64,000 nt of DNA. It comes from Pelagibius sp040217155. Lineage in GTDB: Bacteria > Pseudomonadota > Alphaproteobacteria > Kiloniellales > Kiloniellaceae. Numbering within the stretch: position 1 is the stretch's first letter; each line of letters starts with the position of its first letter. Below, piece after piece: positions 17,804 through 25,805 of this stretch. The position numbers were made by a program, and so were the translations under genes. The notes below the pieces were generated by a model. It saw nothing but the letters and a program-made list of their open reading frames with translations. It ran no database searches and was not told the origin of the DNA. The stretch covers positions 1-64,000 of the forward strand of contig JAVJNS010000023.1 in assembly GCA_040217155.1 (NCBI GenBank), in the 5' to 3' direction.

Positions 17804-17818
17804 GGTTCCCCGGGAACC
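17804..17818 (+). other. Intercistronic hairpin between binding protein and permease
   Basis: GGTTCCC-C-GGGAACC, a 15-nt inverted repeat 13 bp after the binding-protein stop, without a T tract. It may protect the upstream mRNA so that the binding protein is made in excess of the permease. Confidence 0.45.
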
Positions 17819-17829
17819 TTGAGGCTCGA

Positions 17830-20049
17830 ATGGTGAACAGAACCGTTGCCCTGTGGCTTGCCGTGGGCTGGGTCGGATTTCTCGTCCTTCCTTGGTACGG
17901 CATCGAGTACGGCTTCTGGAATTTCGAATGGCTGTTCGAGGGCTATCCCCTCGACAGCGATTCGGCGCCGGGGGCGCTGCAGGTCTTCACGGGGGGCAAG
18001 CCCTGGCTTGCCCCTCTGGGGATGTTCCTGCTGGCACCGCTCCTGGTGCTGCGGCGCCCGAAGAACGACCCTCTCTTTGCCCGGGTGATGCTGATTGCCG
18101 GCGGCGGCGGCCTTGCCTATCTGCTGCTGCAGGCTTTCGCCGTCGGTCTGCGCGGCTGGGAGTTCGCCTTCCTGGAAGCGCTTTTCGGGCCGCTTGAGAC
18201 GCGCCAGTTCGGCCTAGGTTACGGTGCGCTCCTGACTGCCGCTGCTCTGCTCTTCCTGTTTACCCAGGGTCTTGCGGCGCGCGGCGCAGTGAAGGGCGAC
18301 GTCTTCGTTGTCGGATCGATCGGATCGATCATCGCGCTGGTCTCCGTCTTCGTCTTCTTTCCCGTTCTCAACATCCTGACTTCCGCGATTCGCGACGGCG
18401 ACGGGGCCTATGCCCTTTCCGCCTTTCTCGCGCGCGTGGTCGATCGCAAGATTTGGGGGCTGGACTGCCTGGTCGGCGCCTATTCCTGCGGGGTCGCCTG
18501 GAACTCCCTGCTCCTGGCCATCCTCACCGGCCTTTCGACCACGGTGCTGGGGCTCGCCTTCGCGCTCATCGCCACGCGGACGAATTTTCGCATGAAACGG
18601 TCGCTTCGGGTTCTCACCGTGCTGCCGATCATCACGCCGCCCTTCGTCATCGGCCTCGCCGTCATCCTGCTGTTCGGACGCTCCGGCGCGGTGACGCAAT
18701 TCCTCGACCTGACCTTCGGCATCCCGGCGTCGCGTTGGGTCTACGGCCTGCCCGGCATCTGGTTCGCGCAGACCCTGGCTTTCGCGCCGATCTCCTTCCT
18801 GGTGATGATCGGCGTGGTGGAAGGCGTCAGCCCCTCCATGGAGGAGGCGGCGCTGACGCTCCGCGCCGACGCCTGGAAGGCCTTCACCACGGTCTCGCTG
18901 CCGCTCATGCGGCCGGGCATCGCCAATGCCTTCCTGCTGGGCTTCATCGAGAGCCTCGCGGATTTCGGCAATCCTCTGGTTCTTGGCGGGCGCTATGGCG
19001 TTCTCTCGACCGAGATCTTCTTTTCCATCGTCGGGTCGCAGTTCGATCAGGGGCGGGCGGCGGTGCTCGCCCTCATTCTGCTGAGCTTCACGCTGGGAGC
19101 CTTCTACGCCCAGCGCCGCTGGGTCGGCCGCAAGTCCTACACCACGGTCACCGGCAAGGGCGATTCCGGCATCTTCGCGCCGCTGCCAAAGCTGGTGACC
19201 GGCAGCGCCTTCGGGCTCGCCCTGCCTTGGGCCGGGCTGACGGCGGTGATCTACGTCATGATCATGTTTGGCGGATTTGTGAAGACCTGGGGGTACGATC
19301 ACAGTTTTACCCTGCAGCACTACATCAACGCGTTTTCCGTGACCCGCGGCGAGTACGGACTGGTGTGGAGCGGTGCGGCCTGGAACTCCTTCTGGACCAC
19401 GCTGTCGATCGCGACAATCGCCGCGCCGCTGACCGCCGCGATGGGGCTGTTGACTGCCTATCTGCTGGTGCGCCAGAGGTTCGCCGGGCGCGACGCCTTC
19501 GAATTCGGCACCATGCTGAGCTTCGCCATTCCCGGCACCGTGATCGGCATCAGCTACATCCTGGCCTTCAACGTCCCGCCCTTCGAGCTGACCGGGACGG
19601 GCATTATCCTGGTCATCTGCTTCGTCTTCCGAAACATGCCGGTCGGCGTTCGCGCCGGGGTCGCGGCCATGAGCCAGCTCGACCAGAGCCTCGACGAGGC
19701 CTCCCTGACGCTGGGCGCCAATACCTTCGCCACGGTACGCCGCATCATCCTGCCGCTGTTGCGGCCCGCCATCGTGGCGGCGCTGGTGTTCAGTTTCGTG
19801 CGCGCGATCACGGCGATCAGCGCGGTCATCTTTCTGGTCAGCGCGAACTACGACATGGCGACCTCCTACATCATCGGCAGGGTGGAGAACGGCGACTATG
19901 GCCTGGCGATCGCCTATTCGTCGGTATTGATCCTGGTCATGATGGCGGCGATCACGGTAGTTCAGTTGGTGGTCGGCAAGCGCCAGTTGCGGCGCCGGGG
20001 TGCCGAAGACCATAAGAAGGCCGTCGTGGCAGGAGAAGTTGTATCGTGA
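17830..20049 (+). CDS. Fused two-domain ABC permease (FbpB/AfuB type)
   Basis: 739 residues from the ATG at 17830 (GAGG five bases upstream); a TTG 12 codons earlier is less likely. Four hydrophobic N-terminal segments precede two successive BPD_transp_1 domains. Each has an EAA-like loop that docks the ATPase: EEAALTLRADAWKAF...LP (about 335) and DEASLTLGANTFATV...LP (about 615). Both halves of the membrane channel are therefore in one chain, as in FbpB, AfuB and related permeases. It follows the binding-protein gene by 39 bp and overlaps the ATPase gene by 4 bp, so the three form one importer operon. Confidence 0.92.
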   Translation: MVNRTVALWLAVGWVGFLVLPWYGIEYGFWNFEWLFEGYPLDSDSAPGALQVFTGGKPWLAPLGMFLLAPLLVLRRPKNDPLFARVMLIAGGGGLAYLLLQAFAVGLRGWEFAFLEALFGPLETRQFGLGYGALLTAAALLFLFTQGLAARGAVKGDVFVVGSIGSIIALVSVFVFFPVLNILTSAIRDGDGAYALSAFLARVVDRKIWGLDCLVGAYSCGVAWNSLLLAILTGLSTTVLGLAFALIATRTNFRMKRSLRVLTVLPIITPPFVIGLAVILLFGRSGAVTQFLDLTFGIPASRWVYGLPGIWFAQTLAFAPISFLVMIGVVEGVSPSMEEAALTLRADAWKAFTTVSLPLMRPGIANAFLLGFIESLADFGNPLVLGGRYGVLSTEIFFSIVGSQFDQGRAAVLALILLSFTLGAFYAQRRWVGRKSYTTVTGKGDSGIFAPLPKLVTGSAFGLALPWAGLTAVIYVMIMFGGFVKTWGYDHSFTLQHYINAFSVTRGEYGLVWSGAAWNSFWTTLSIATIAAPLTAAMGLLTAYLLVRQRFAGRDAFEFGTMLSFAIPGTVIGISYILAFNVPPFELTGTGIILVICFVFRNMPVGVRAGVAAMSQLDQSLDEASLTLGANTFATVRRIILPLLRPAIVAALVFSFVRAITAISAVIFLVSANYDMATSYIIGRVENGDYGLAIAYSSVLILVMMAAITVVQLVVGKRQLRRRGAEDHKKAVVAGEVVS

Positions 20050-21113
20050 CAATCCGTTCCAAAGCCGCCCGTGTCGTCTTCGATCGGGTGACCAAGTCCT
20101 TCGGTCCGGTGGTGGCCGTCAACCAGGTCTCTTTCGTCATCGAGCCGGGAACGCTGGTCACCCTGCTGGGCCCCAGCGGCTGCGGCAAGACCACGACGCT
20201 GCGCATGATCGCCGGTCTGGAGATGGCCAGCAGCGGCCGGATCCTGATCGGGGAGCAGGATGTGACGCAGTTGCCGGCGACCGACCGGGACGTCTCCATG
20301 GTCTTCCAGTCTTACGCACTGTTTCCCCATATGACGGTCGCCGAGAATGTCGCCTATGGCCTGACCATGAGCGGTTTTCCCAAGCAGGAAGTGAAGGATC
20401 GCGCGGAAGAAGGCCTGAAGCTGGTCGGCCTGGGCGGTTACGGTAAGCGCCTGCCGAGCGAGCTCTCCGGCGGCCAGCAGCAGCGCGTCGCCGTGGCCCG
20501 GGCGCTGGTGCTGGAACCCGCGGTGCTGCTGTTCGACGAGCCGCTGTCGAACCTCGATGCCAAGCTGCGCCGGCGCGTGCGCGAGGACATCCGCGAGCTG
20601 CAACAGAAACTGGGTCTGACCTCCGTCTATGTGACCCACGATCAGGAGGAAGCGCTGGCGGTGTCGGATCGCATCATCGTCATGCGCAATGCTGAGATTG
20701 CCCAGGAAGGCAGTCCGCGGGATCTCTATGAAGCGCCGGCCGACAACTTCGTCGCCGATTTCATCGGCGATGCGAATCTGGTCGATGGCCAGATAGAATC
20801 GCTCGACGACGATCTGGCGGTGGTGCGGATTGGAGAAGTGGAGCATCGCCTGCCGGCCCGTGGGCTCGGCGTCGGCGCCGTGAAGGTCGCCATCCGGCCC
20901 GAGGCTATTCGCATCGCGCGCGACGGCAGCGGCACCGCGCTTGAGGCAAAGGTTCTCAAGGCGACTTACTTGGGAAGCCACATGGAATACACCATGGCGA
21001 CGCCGCTGGGGGAGCTCTTCGCCGTGGACCCTGACATCGATCGGCCGGCGGCGGCGGGCGAAGACGTGGCGGTCGAACTCGCCCGGCGCGGCGTCGCCCT
21101 GGTACGCAACTAG
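20046..21113 (+). CDS. ABC importer ATPase (FbpC/PotA type)
   Basis: 355 residues. It starts with a GTG inside the permease stop (GTGA overlap), so it is translationally coupled. Walker A is GPSGCGKTT, the Q-loop region reads VFQSYALFPHMTV, the signature is LSGGQQQRVAVARAL and Walker B is VLLFDEPLSNLD, followed by the switch His in VTHDQEEALA. Residues of about 250-350 form the TOBE regulatory domain. It supplies ATP-driven energy to the fused permease and the AfuA-like binding protein. It is the last gene of the inositol island. Confidence 0.93.
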   Translation: MTIRSKAARVVFDRVTKSFGPVVAVNQVSFVIEPGTLVTLLGPSGCGKTTTLRMIAGLEMASSGRILIGEQDVTQLPATDRDVSMVFQSYALFPHMTVAENVAYGLTMSGFPKQEVKDRAEEGLKLVGLGGYGKRLPSELSGGQQQRVAVARALVLEPAVLLFDEPLSNLDAKLRRRVREDIRELQQKLGLTSVYVTHDQEEALAVSDRIIVMRNAEIAQEGSPRDLYEAPADNFVADFIGDANLVDGQIESLDDDLAVVRIGEVEHRLPARGLGVGAVKVAIRPEAIRIARDGSGTALEAKVLKATYLGSHMEYTMATPLGELFAVDPDIDRPAAAGEDVAVELARRGVALVRN

Positions 21114-21156
21114 CGAGAATCGCTCGCGCATTTGCTGCTGACAATTGCAACGAGCA

Positions 21157-22149
21157 TCAGCCTCCAGGAACACGGTGCATCCGACGATAGGCGCTGGGAT
21201 TGACGTCGTGATACTGCCGGAAGATCCGCGAGAAGGCGGAATGCGAACTGAACCCGCTGCGCACGGCGATAACCTGCATGGAAAGCCGCGTATCGAGAAG
21301 GAGCCGGCGGGCCGCCTGCAGCCTGAGGCGCAGGTAGTAGGTGCCTGGCCCCATCCCCAGCGCCTGCTTGAACTGCTGCTCCAAGCTGCGCACGGAGAAC
21401 CCGAGGCGCCTGGCGATGGCGGCTGTGGTCAGCGGGTCGTCGATATGGGATTCCATCACGCGGATGGCTGCTGCAACGCGCGGTTCATGGCCCGCCAGGC
21501 GGCCCAGCGACACCAGCGGCTGGGCGTCGTTCGGCGTGTGCGCTTCGTCGTAGATGAACACGCTTGCGACTTCGAGCGCCAGGGGATAGCCGAAGCGGCT
21601 GCGGATCAGATGCAGCATCATGTCGAAGGTCGGTGAAGCGCCGCCGCTGGTGAAAAAGCGACCGTCGATCACGAAGCGGTCCGGCAGCACGTTGACCTCT
21701 GGAAAGCGGGCCTCAAAGTCCTCCAGATCCTCCCAGTGGGTGGTTGCCGAGCGGCCGTTCAGCAAGCCGGTCTGTGCCAACAGCCAACCGCCGGCTTCGA
21801 CTCCGCCGAGGGCGCTGAACCGCCGGGCGGCGGCACGCAGCTGGGTCATCAGCGGCGGGTCGGCGTGGCGCTGGTGGTGGAAACCGGCAACGACGATCAG
21901 GGCGTCGCCCTCGGCATCACCGCCGAAACGGCCGCTGGCTTCGACCGGAACGCCACAGGTGAGGGCTGCTGCTGCGCCATCCGGCGTGACGATCCGCCAG
22001 TTGAACAGCGGGCGGCGCGCCTGGCGGTTGGCGGCCCGCATCGGATCGAGAGTTGAAGCCAGCGACATCATCGAAGAGTCGGGCAGCAACAACAGCGTCA
22101 CGCGGAGTGGATCCTCCGAGGGTACGAAAATCGAGTTTGCGTAATTCAT
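21157..22149 (-). CDS. cdhR: GlxA-family AraC regulator, CdhR-like
   Basis: 330 residues from the ATG at 22149. The N-terminal DJ-1/PfpI-like domain (about 10-190) includes GVEAGGWLLAQTGLLNG and SPTFDMMLHLI. The C-terminal AraC DNA-binding domain (about 220-320) has two HTHs (LTTAAIARRLGFSVRSLEQQF and AVRSGFSSHSAFSRIFRQY). This architecture is that of GlxA-family activators of quaternary-amine catabolism, such as GbdR and the carnitine regulator CdhR. It is divergent from the dehydrocarnitine cleavage gene (87 bp), so it probably activates that operon in response to carnitine. The effector is inferred from context. Confidence 0.82.
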   Translation of the reverse strand: MNYANSIFVPSEDPLRVTLLLLPDSSMMSLASTLDPMRAANRQARRPLFNWRIVTPDGAAAALTCGVPVEASGRFGGDAEGDALIVVAGFHHQRHADPPLMTQLRAAARRFSALGGVEAGGWLLAQTGLLNGRSATTHWEDLEDFEARFPEVNVLPDRFVIDGRFFTSGGASPTFDMMLHLIRSRFGYPLALEVASVFIYDEAHTPNDAQPLVSLGRLAGHEPRVAAAIRVMESHIDDPLTTAAIARRLGFSVRSLEQQFKQALGMGPGTYYLRLRLQAARRLLLDTRLSMQVIAVRSGFSSHSAFSRIFRQYHDVNPSAYRRMHRVPGG

Positions 22150-22236
22150 CAAGTTCCATTCGTATATTGCGGATCAAAAAACTGCAACCGCGTCATCATC
22201 GCTGGAAGATTGCTTGGCCAATTCAGGAGGACTCAC

Positions 22237-23142
22237 ATGGGGCTGCAGCCTAGCCGCGATGTCTTTATCACCTGTGCCGTGACCGGGGCCGGCGACACCA
22301 CCGGGCGCTCGAATAAGGTGCCGGTCACGCCGCGTCAGATCGCGGAGGCCTGCATTGAGGCCGCCGAGGCCGGGGCCGCCATCGCCCATATCCACGTCCG
22401 CGACCCGGAAACCGGCACGCCGGCGCGCGATCCGGCCCTCTATGCCGAGGTCGTGGATCACATCCGTGAGTCGGGCGTGGATGTCGTGTTGAACCTCACC
22501 GCCGGCATGGGCGGCGACCTTACGCTCGGCAGCGTCGAAGCGCCCTTGCCGCCCTCGTCGGTCGGTACCGACATGGCCGGCGCCAGCGAGCGCCTTGCCC
22601 ATGTCGCGCAAATCCTGCCGGAAATCTGCACCCTCGACTGCGGCACCATGAATTTCGGCGAGGGCGACTACATCATGACCAATACGCCGGCCATGCTGCG
22701 GGAGATGGCCCGGCAGGTACAGGCCCTGGGCGTGCGCCCGGAGATCGAAGCCTTCGATAGCGGGCACATCGTCCTCGCCAAGTGGCTGAAGGACCAGGGC
22801 CTGCTAGACGATCCGGTGATGATCCAACTCTGCATGGGCATTCCCTGGGGGGCGCCGGACGACATGGCGACTCTGATGGCCATGATCGCGAACCTGCCGC
22901 CGGACTGGACTTACTCGGCGTTCTCCATCGGCCGCAATCAGATGCCCTACGCCGCCATGGCAATTCTGGCCGGCGGCAACATCCGCGTCGGCCTGGAAGA
23001 CAACATCTGGCTGGAAAAAGGTGTCCTGGCGTCGAACGGTGATCTGGTCGCGCGCGCGGCGGGAATTGCCCGATCCATGGGCAGCCGCCTTCTGAGTCCT
23101 GAAGAGGTGCGCCAAAAGCTCTCCCTGAAGAAGCGCTGGTGA
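22237..23142 (+). CDS. cdhC: Beta-keto acid cleavage enzyme, 3-dehydrocarnitine type
   Basis: 301 residues, ATG preceded by AGGAGG. It is a zinc-dependent BKACE-fold TIM barrel (DUF849); metal-binding histidines lie in AAIAHIHVRDPETG (about 49-62), with Glu-containing motifs such as EIEAFDSGHIV further on. The enzyme transfers the acetoacetyl part of 3-dehydrocarnitine to acetyl-CoA, giving betainyl-CoA and acetoacetate. The substrate assignment rests on the adjacent carnitine dehydrogenase-thioesterase gene, 5 bp downstream, and the CdhR-like regulator. In isolation the family also includes other beta-keto acid cleavers. Confidence 0.87.
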   Translation: MGLQPSRDVFITCAVTGAGDTTGRSNKVPVTPRQIAEACIEAAEAGAAIAHIHVRDPETGTPARDPALYAEVVDHIRESGVDVVLNLTAGMGGDLTLGSVEAPLPPSSVGTDMAGASERLAHVAQILPEICTLDCGTMNFGEGDYIMTNTPAMLREMARQVQALGVRPEIEAFDSGHIVLAKWLKDQGLLDDPVMIQLCMGIPWGAPDDMATLMAMIANLPPDWTYSAFSIGRNQMPYAAMAILAGGNIRVGLEDNIWLEKGVLASNGDLVARAAGIARSMGSRLLSPEEVRQKLSLKKRW

Positions 23143-23147
23143 ACTGA

Positions 23148-24623
23148 ATGGGTCCCCTTGGAAAAGCGGCCGCCATCGGCGGCGGCGTCATTGGCGGCGG
23201 CTGGACGGCGCGGCTGCTTGAACATGGTATCGACGTTGCGGTCTACGATCCGGCGCCCGAGGCGCAGCGGCGCCTGCAGGCCGTGCTCGACAATGCGGAG
23301 CGCGCCTATGCCAAGCTGACTTTGGCGCCGCGCCCGAAAAAGGGGAGTCTCACCTTCTGCGGCAGCATCGCCGAAACCGTGGCCGAAGCGGAGCTCATCG
23401 TCGAGTCGGTGCCCGAGCAGTTGGAAATCAAGCAGGCAGTCTATGCGGAGGTGGAGGCGGGTGCTCGATCCGACGCGATTGTCGCTTCGTCGACCTCCGG
23501 CATCCTGCCGAGCCAGCTCCAGGCCAAGATGAAGCGCCCCGAGCGCCTGATCGTCGCGCATCCCTTCAACCCGGTCTACCTGCTGCCTCTGGTCGAGCTG
23601 GTCGGTGGCGCGGCGACCGCGCCGCAGGTCATCGAGTGGGCCAAGGCGATCTACCAGGGCATCGGCATGCACCCCTTGCATGTCCGCAAGGAGATCGAGG
23701 CCTTCATCGCCGACCGCCTGCTGGAGGCGGTATGGCGCGAATCGCTCTGGCTGGTGAACGACGGCATCGCCACGACCGCGGAGATCGACGACGCGATCCG
23801 CTTCGGTTTCGGCCTGCGGTGGGCGCAGATGGGCATCTTCGAGACTTACCGCATCGCCGGCGGCGAAGCTGGCATGCGCCATTTTTTGGCCCAGTTCGGG
23901 CCCTGCCTGAAGTGGCCCTGGACCAAGCTGACCGACGTGCCGGAGCTGACCGACGACCTGGTCGACCTGGTCTCCTCGCAGTCGGATGCCCAATCCGGAG
24001 AGCATTCGATCCGCGAGCTGGAGCGTCTTCGTGACGACAACCTGATCGCCATCCTGCAGGCCCTGAAGGTCAACGACTGGGGTGCCGGGCGAACCCTGGC
24101 GGCCCATGAGCGCCAGCTGTTCGATGCCGGCGCCGCGGCTGCACCGGTGGCCGACATCGGCCAGCCGATCGTCACCCTGGAGCGCCAGGTGCCGGCCGAC
24201 TGGACCGACTATAACAATCATATGAATGAAAGCCGCTACCTGCAGTGCTTTGCCGATGCCAGCGACGCCCTGCTGCGGATGATCGGTGTCGATGCCGACT
24301 ACATCGCTGGCGGCGGCTCCTACTTCACAGTCGAGACCCATATCCGCCATCTGGACGAAGTCGCCGCCAATGAAGCGGTTCGGGCCACCACACAGGTGCT
24401 GGAAGCCGCGGGCAAGAAACTCCGGTTGTTCCACCGCCTCTGTCATGGCGATGGCCGTCTGCTGGCGACCGGCGAGCATCTGTTGCTTCACGTCAATCTC
24501 AGTGACCGGCGGGCCGCCGATCCTTCGGCCGAAGTGGCCGGAAAAGCGGCGGAACTGGCCGCTGCCCACGCCAAGCTCGACTGGCCCGAGGGCGCCGGCC
24601 GGGCTGTCGGCCAGCCACGCTAG
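23148..24623 (+). CDS. Carnitine 3-dehydrogenase / betainyl-CoA thioesterase fusion
   Basis: 491 residues. Residues 1-320 are a 3-hydroxyacyl-CoA-dehydrogenase-like L-carnitine dehydrogenase. Its Rossmann motif is IGGGVIGGGWTARLLEHG, with ESVPEQLEIK and the catalytic-region AHPFNPVYLLPLVELV. Residues of about 340-480 form a hot-dog 4HBT thioesterase (DWTDYNNHMNESRYLQCF). The first domain oxidises carnitine to 3-dehydrocarnitine with NAD; the second hydrolyses betainyl-CoA to glycine betaine. In Pseudomonas these are separate proteins (CdhA and CdhB), while fusions occur in rhizobia. It lies between cdhC and the acyl-CoA dehydrogenase gene in one operon. Confidence 0.92.
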   Translation: MGPLGKAAAIGGGVIGGGWTARLLEHGIDVAVYDPAPEAQRRLQAVLDNAERAYAKLTLAPRPKKGSLTFCGSIAETVAEAELIVESVPEQLEIKQAVYAEVEAGARSDAIVASSTSGILPSQLQAKMKRPERLIVAHPFNPVYLLPLVELVGGAATAPQVIEWAKAIYQGIGMHPLHVRKEIEAFIADRLLEAVWRESLWLVNDGIATTAEIDDAIRFGFGLRWAQMGIFETYRIAGGEAGMRHFLAQFGPCLKWPWTKLTDVPELTDDLVDLVSSQSDAQSGEHSIRELERLRDDNLIAILQALKVNDWGAGRTLAAHERQLFDAGAAAAPVADIGQPIVTLERQVPADWTDYNNHMNESRYLQCFADASDALLRMIGVDADYIAGGGSYFTVETHIRHLDEVAANEAVRATTQVLEAAGKKLRLFHRLCHGDGRLLATGEHLLLHVNLSDRRAADPSAEVAGKAAELAAAHAKLDWPEGAGRAVGQPR

Positions 24624-24639
24624 CGAGAGGAAAGCCGCC

Positions 24640-25800
24640 ATGCAGTTTGGCCTGACTGACGAGCAGCAGATGATCGTCGACACGGTGCGCAGTTTCGTCG
24701 AGAAGGAGCTCTACCCGCATGAGGCTTTGGTAGAGCGCGAAGGCGTGGTACCGCGTGAGATCGGCGAGGAGATAAAGCGCAAGTGCCTGGAGCTCGGCTT
24801 CTTCGCAGCCAACTTGCCGGAGGAAGTGGGCGGCGGCGGTCTCGGCCATCTCGATTTTACACTCTTGGAGCGCGAACTCGGGCGCGCCTCCATGGCCCTG
24901 ACGGTGTTCTTCGGCCGCCCTTCGGGCATTCTCTTGGCCTGCGCGGGTGAGCAGCGCGAGCGCTACCTGCTGCCGGCGGCACGCGGCGAAAAGTTCGATG
25001 CTCTGGCCATGTCCGAGCCCGATGCTGGTTCCGATGTGCGCGGCATGAAATGCACCGCCCGGCCGGACGGCGGCGATTGGGTCGTCAACGGCACCAAGCA
25101 CTTCATCAGCCATGCCGATCTTGCCGATTTCGTCATCGTTTTCATTGCCACCGGCGAGGAGGAAAGCCCGAGCGGCCCGAAGAAAAGGATCACCTGCTTT
25201 CTGGTCGACCGCGGCACCCCGGGTTTCGAGATCCGCAAGGGCTACAACTCGGTCTCGCACCGCGGCTACCACAACTGCATTCTCAGCTTCGACGACTGTC
25301 GCCTGCCCGCCGCGCAGGTGCTCGGCGAGGTCCATCGCGGTTTCGATCTGGCCAACGACTGGCTCTATGCGACCCGCTTGACGGTCGCCGCCATGAGCAT
25401 CGGCCGGGCACGGCGCGCCTTCGACCTCGCGCTGGGCTATGCGGCGGAGCGCAAGCAGTTTGGCCAGAAGATCGGCCGCTTCCAGGGCGTCTCCTTCAAA
25501 CTTGCCGACATGGTCACCGAGATCGACGCGGCCGACTGGCTGACCTTGGCGGCCGCCTGGCGATTGGATCAGGGCCTGCCCGCCAATCGCGAAATCGCAT
25601 CGGCCAAGCTTTATGCCACCGAGATGTTGGCGAGGGTCACCGACGAAGCGATCCAGATCCACGGCGGCATGGGCTTGATGGACGACCTGCCGTTGGAGCG
25701 TCTCTGGCGCGACGCCCGGGTCGAGCGCATCTGGGACGGCACTTCAGAGATCCAGCGGCACATCATCTCGCGCGAACTGCTGCGCCCCCTTGGGTGCTGA
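24640..25800 (+). CDS. Acyl-CoA dehydrogenase, probable gamma-butyrobetainyl-CoA oxidase
   Basis: 386 residues from the ATG at 24640 (MQFGLTDEQQMIVDTV). It is a standard FAD acyl-CoA dehydrogenase, with an N-terminal helical domain, the middle beta domain (AMSEPDAGSDVRG) and the C-terminal helical domain (ERKQFGQKIGRFQGVSFKLADM). Where most members have the catalytic Glu of YEGT or WEGT, this one reads RIWDGTSEIQRHI, with Asp. Position in the carnitine operon suggests oxidation of gamma-butyrobetainyl-CoA to crotonobetainyl-CoA, feeding the downstream CaiD-like hydratase. The reverse, CaiA-like reduction, is possible. No electron-transfer flavoprotein gene is present nearby. Confidence 0.85.
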   Translation: MQFGLTDEQQMIVDTVRSFVEKELYPHEALVEREGVVPREIGEEIKRKCLELGFFAANLPEEVGGGGLGHLDFTLLERELGRASMALTVFFGRPSGILLACAGEQRERYLLPAARGEKFDALAMSEPDAGSDVRGMKCTARPDGGDWVVNGTKHFISHADLADFVIVFIATGEEESPSGPKKRITCFLVDRGTPGFEIRKGYNSVSHRGYHNCILSFDDCRLPAAQVLGEVHRGFDLANDWLYATRLTVAAMSIGRARRAFDLALGYAAERKQFGQKIGRFQGVSFKLADMVTEIDAADWLTLAAAWRLDQGLPANREIASAKLYATEMLARVTDEAIQIHGGMGLMDDLPLERLWRDARVERIWDGTSEIQRHIISRELLRPLGC

Positions 25801-25805
25801 CACGG

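Noticed and set aside
18214..20052. 612-codon ORF on the minus strand opposite the fused permease
   Set aside because: It mirrors the permease codons in a GC-rich gene, is full of Asp/Arg/Gln/His, and matches no family. The plus-strand reading has transmembrane segments and EAA motifs.
16756..21113. Ferric iron importer (FbpABC) as the meaning of the ABC operon
   Set aside because: The tyrosine pair needed for iron binding is replaced by His-Asp and the context is inositol catabolism; kept only as a remote alternative.
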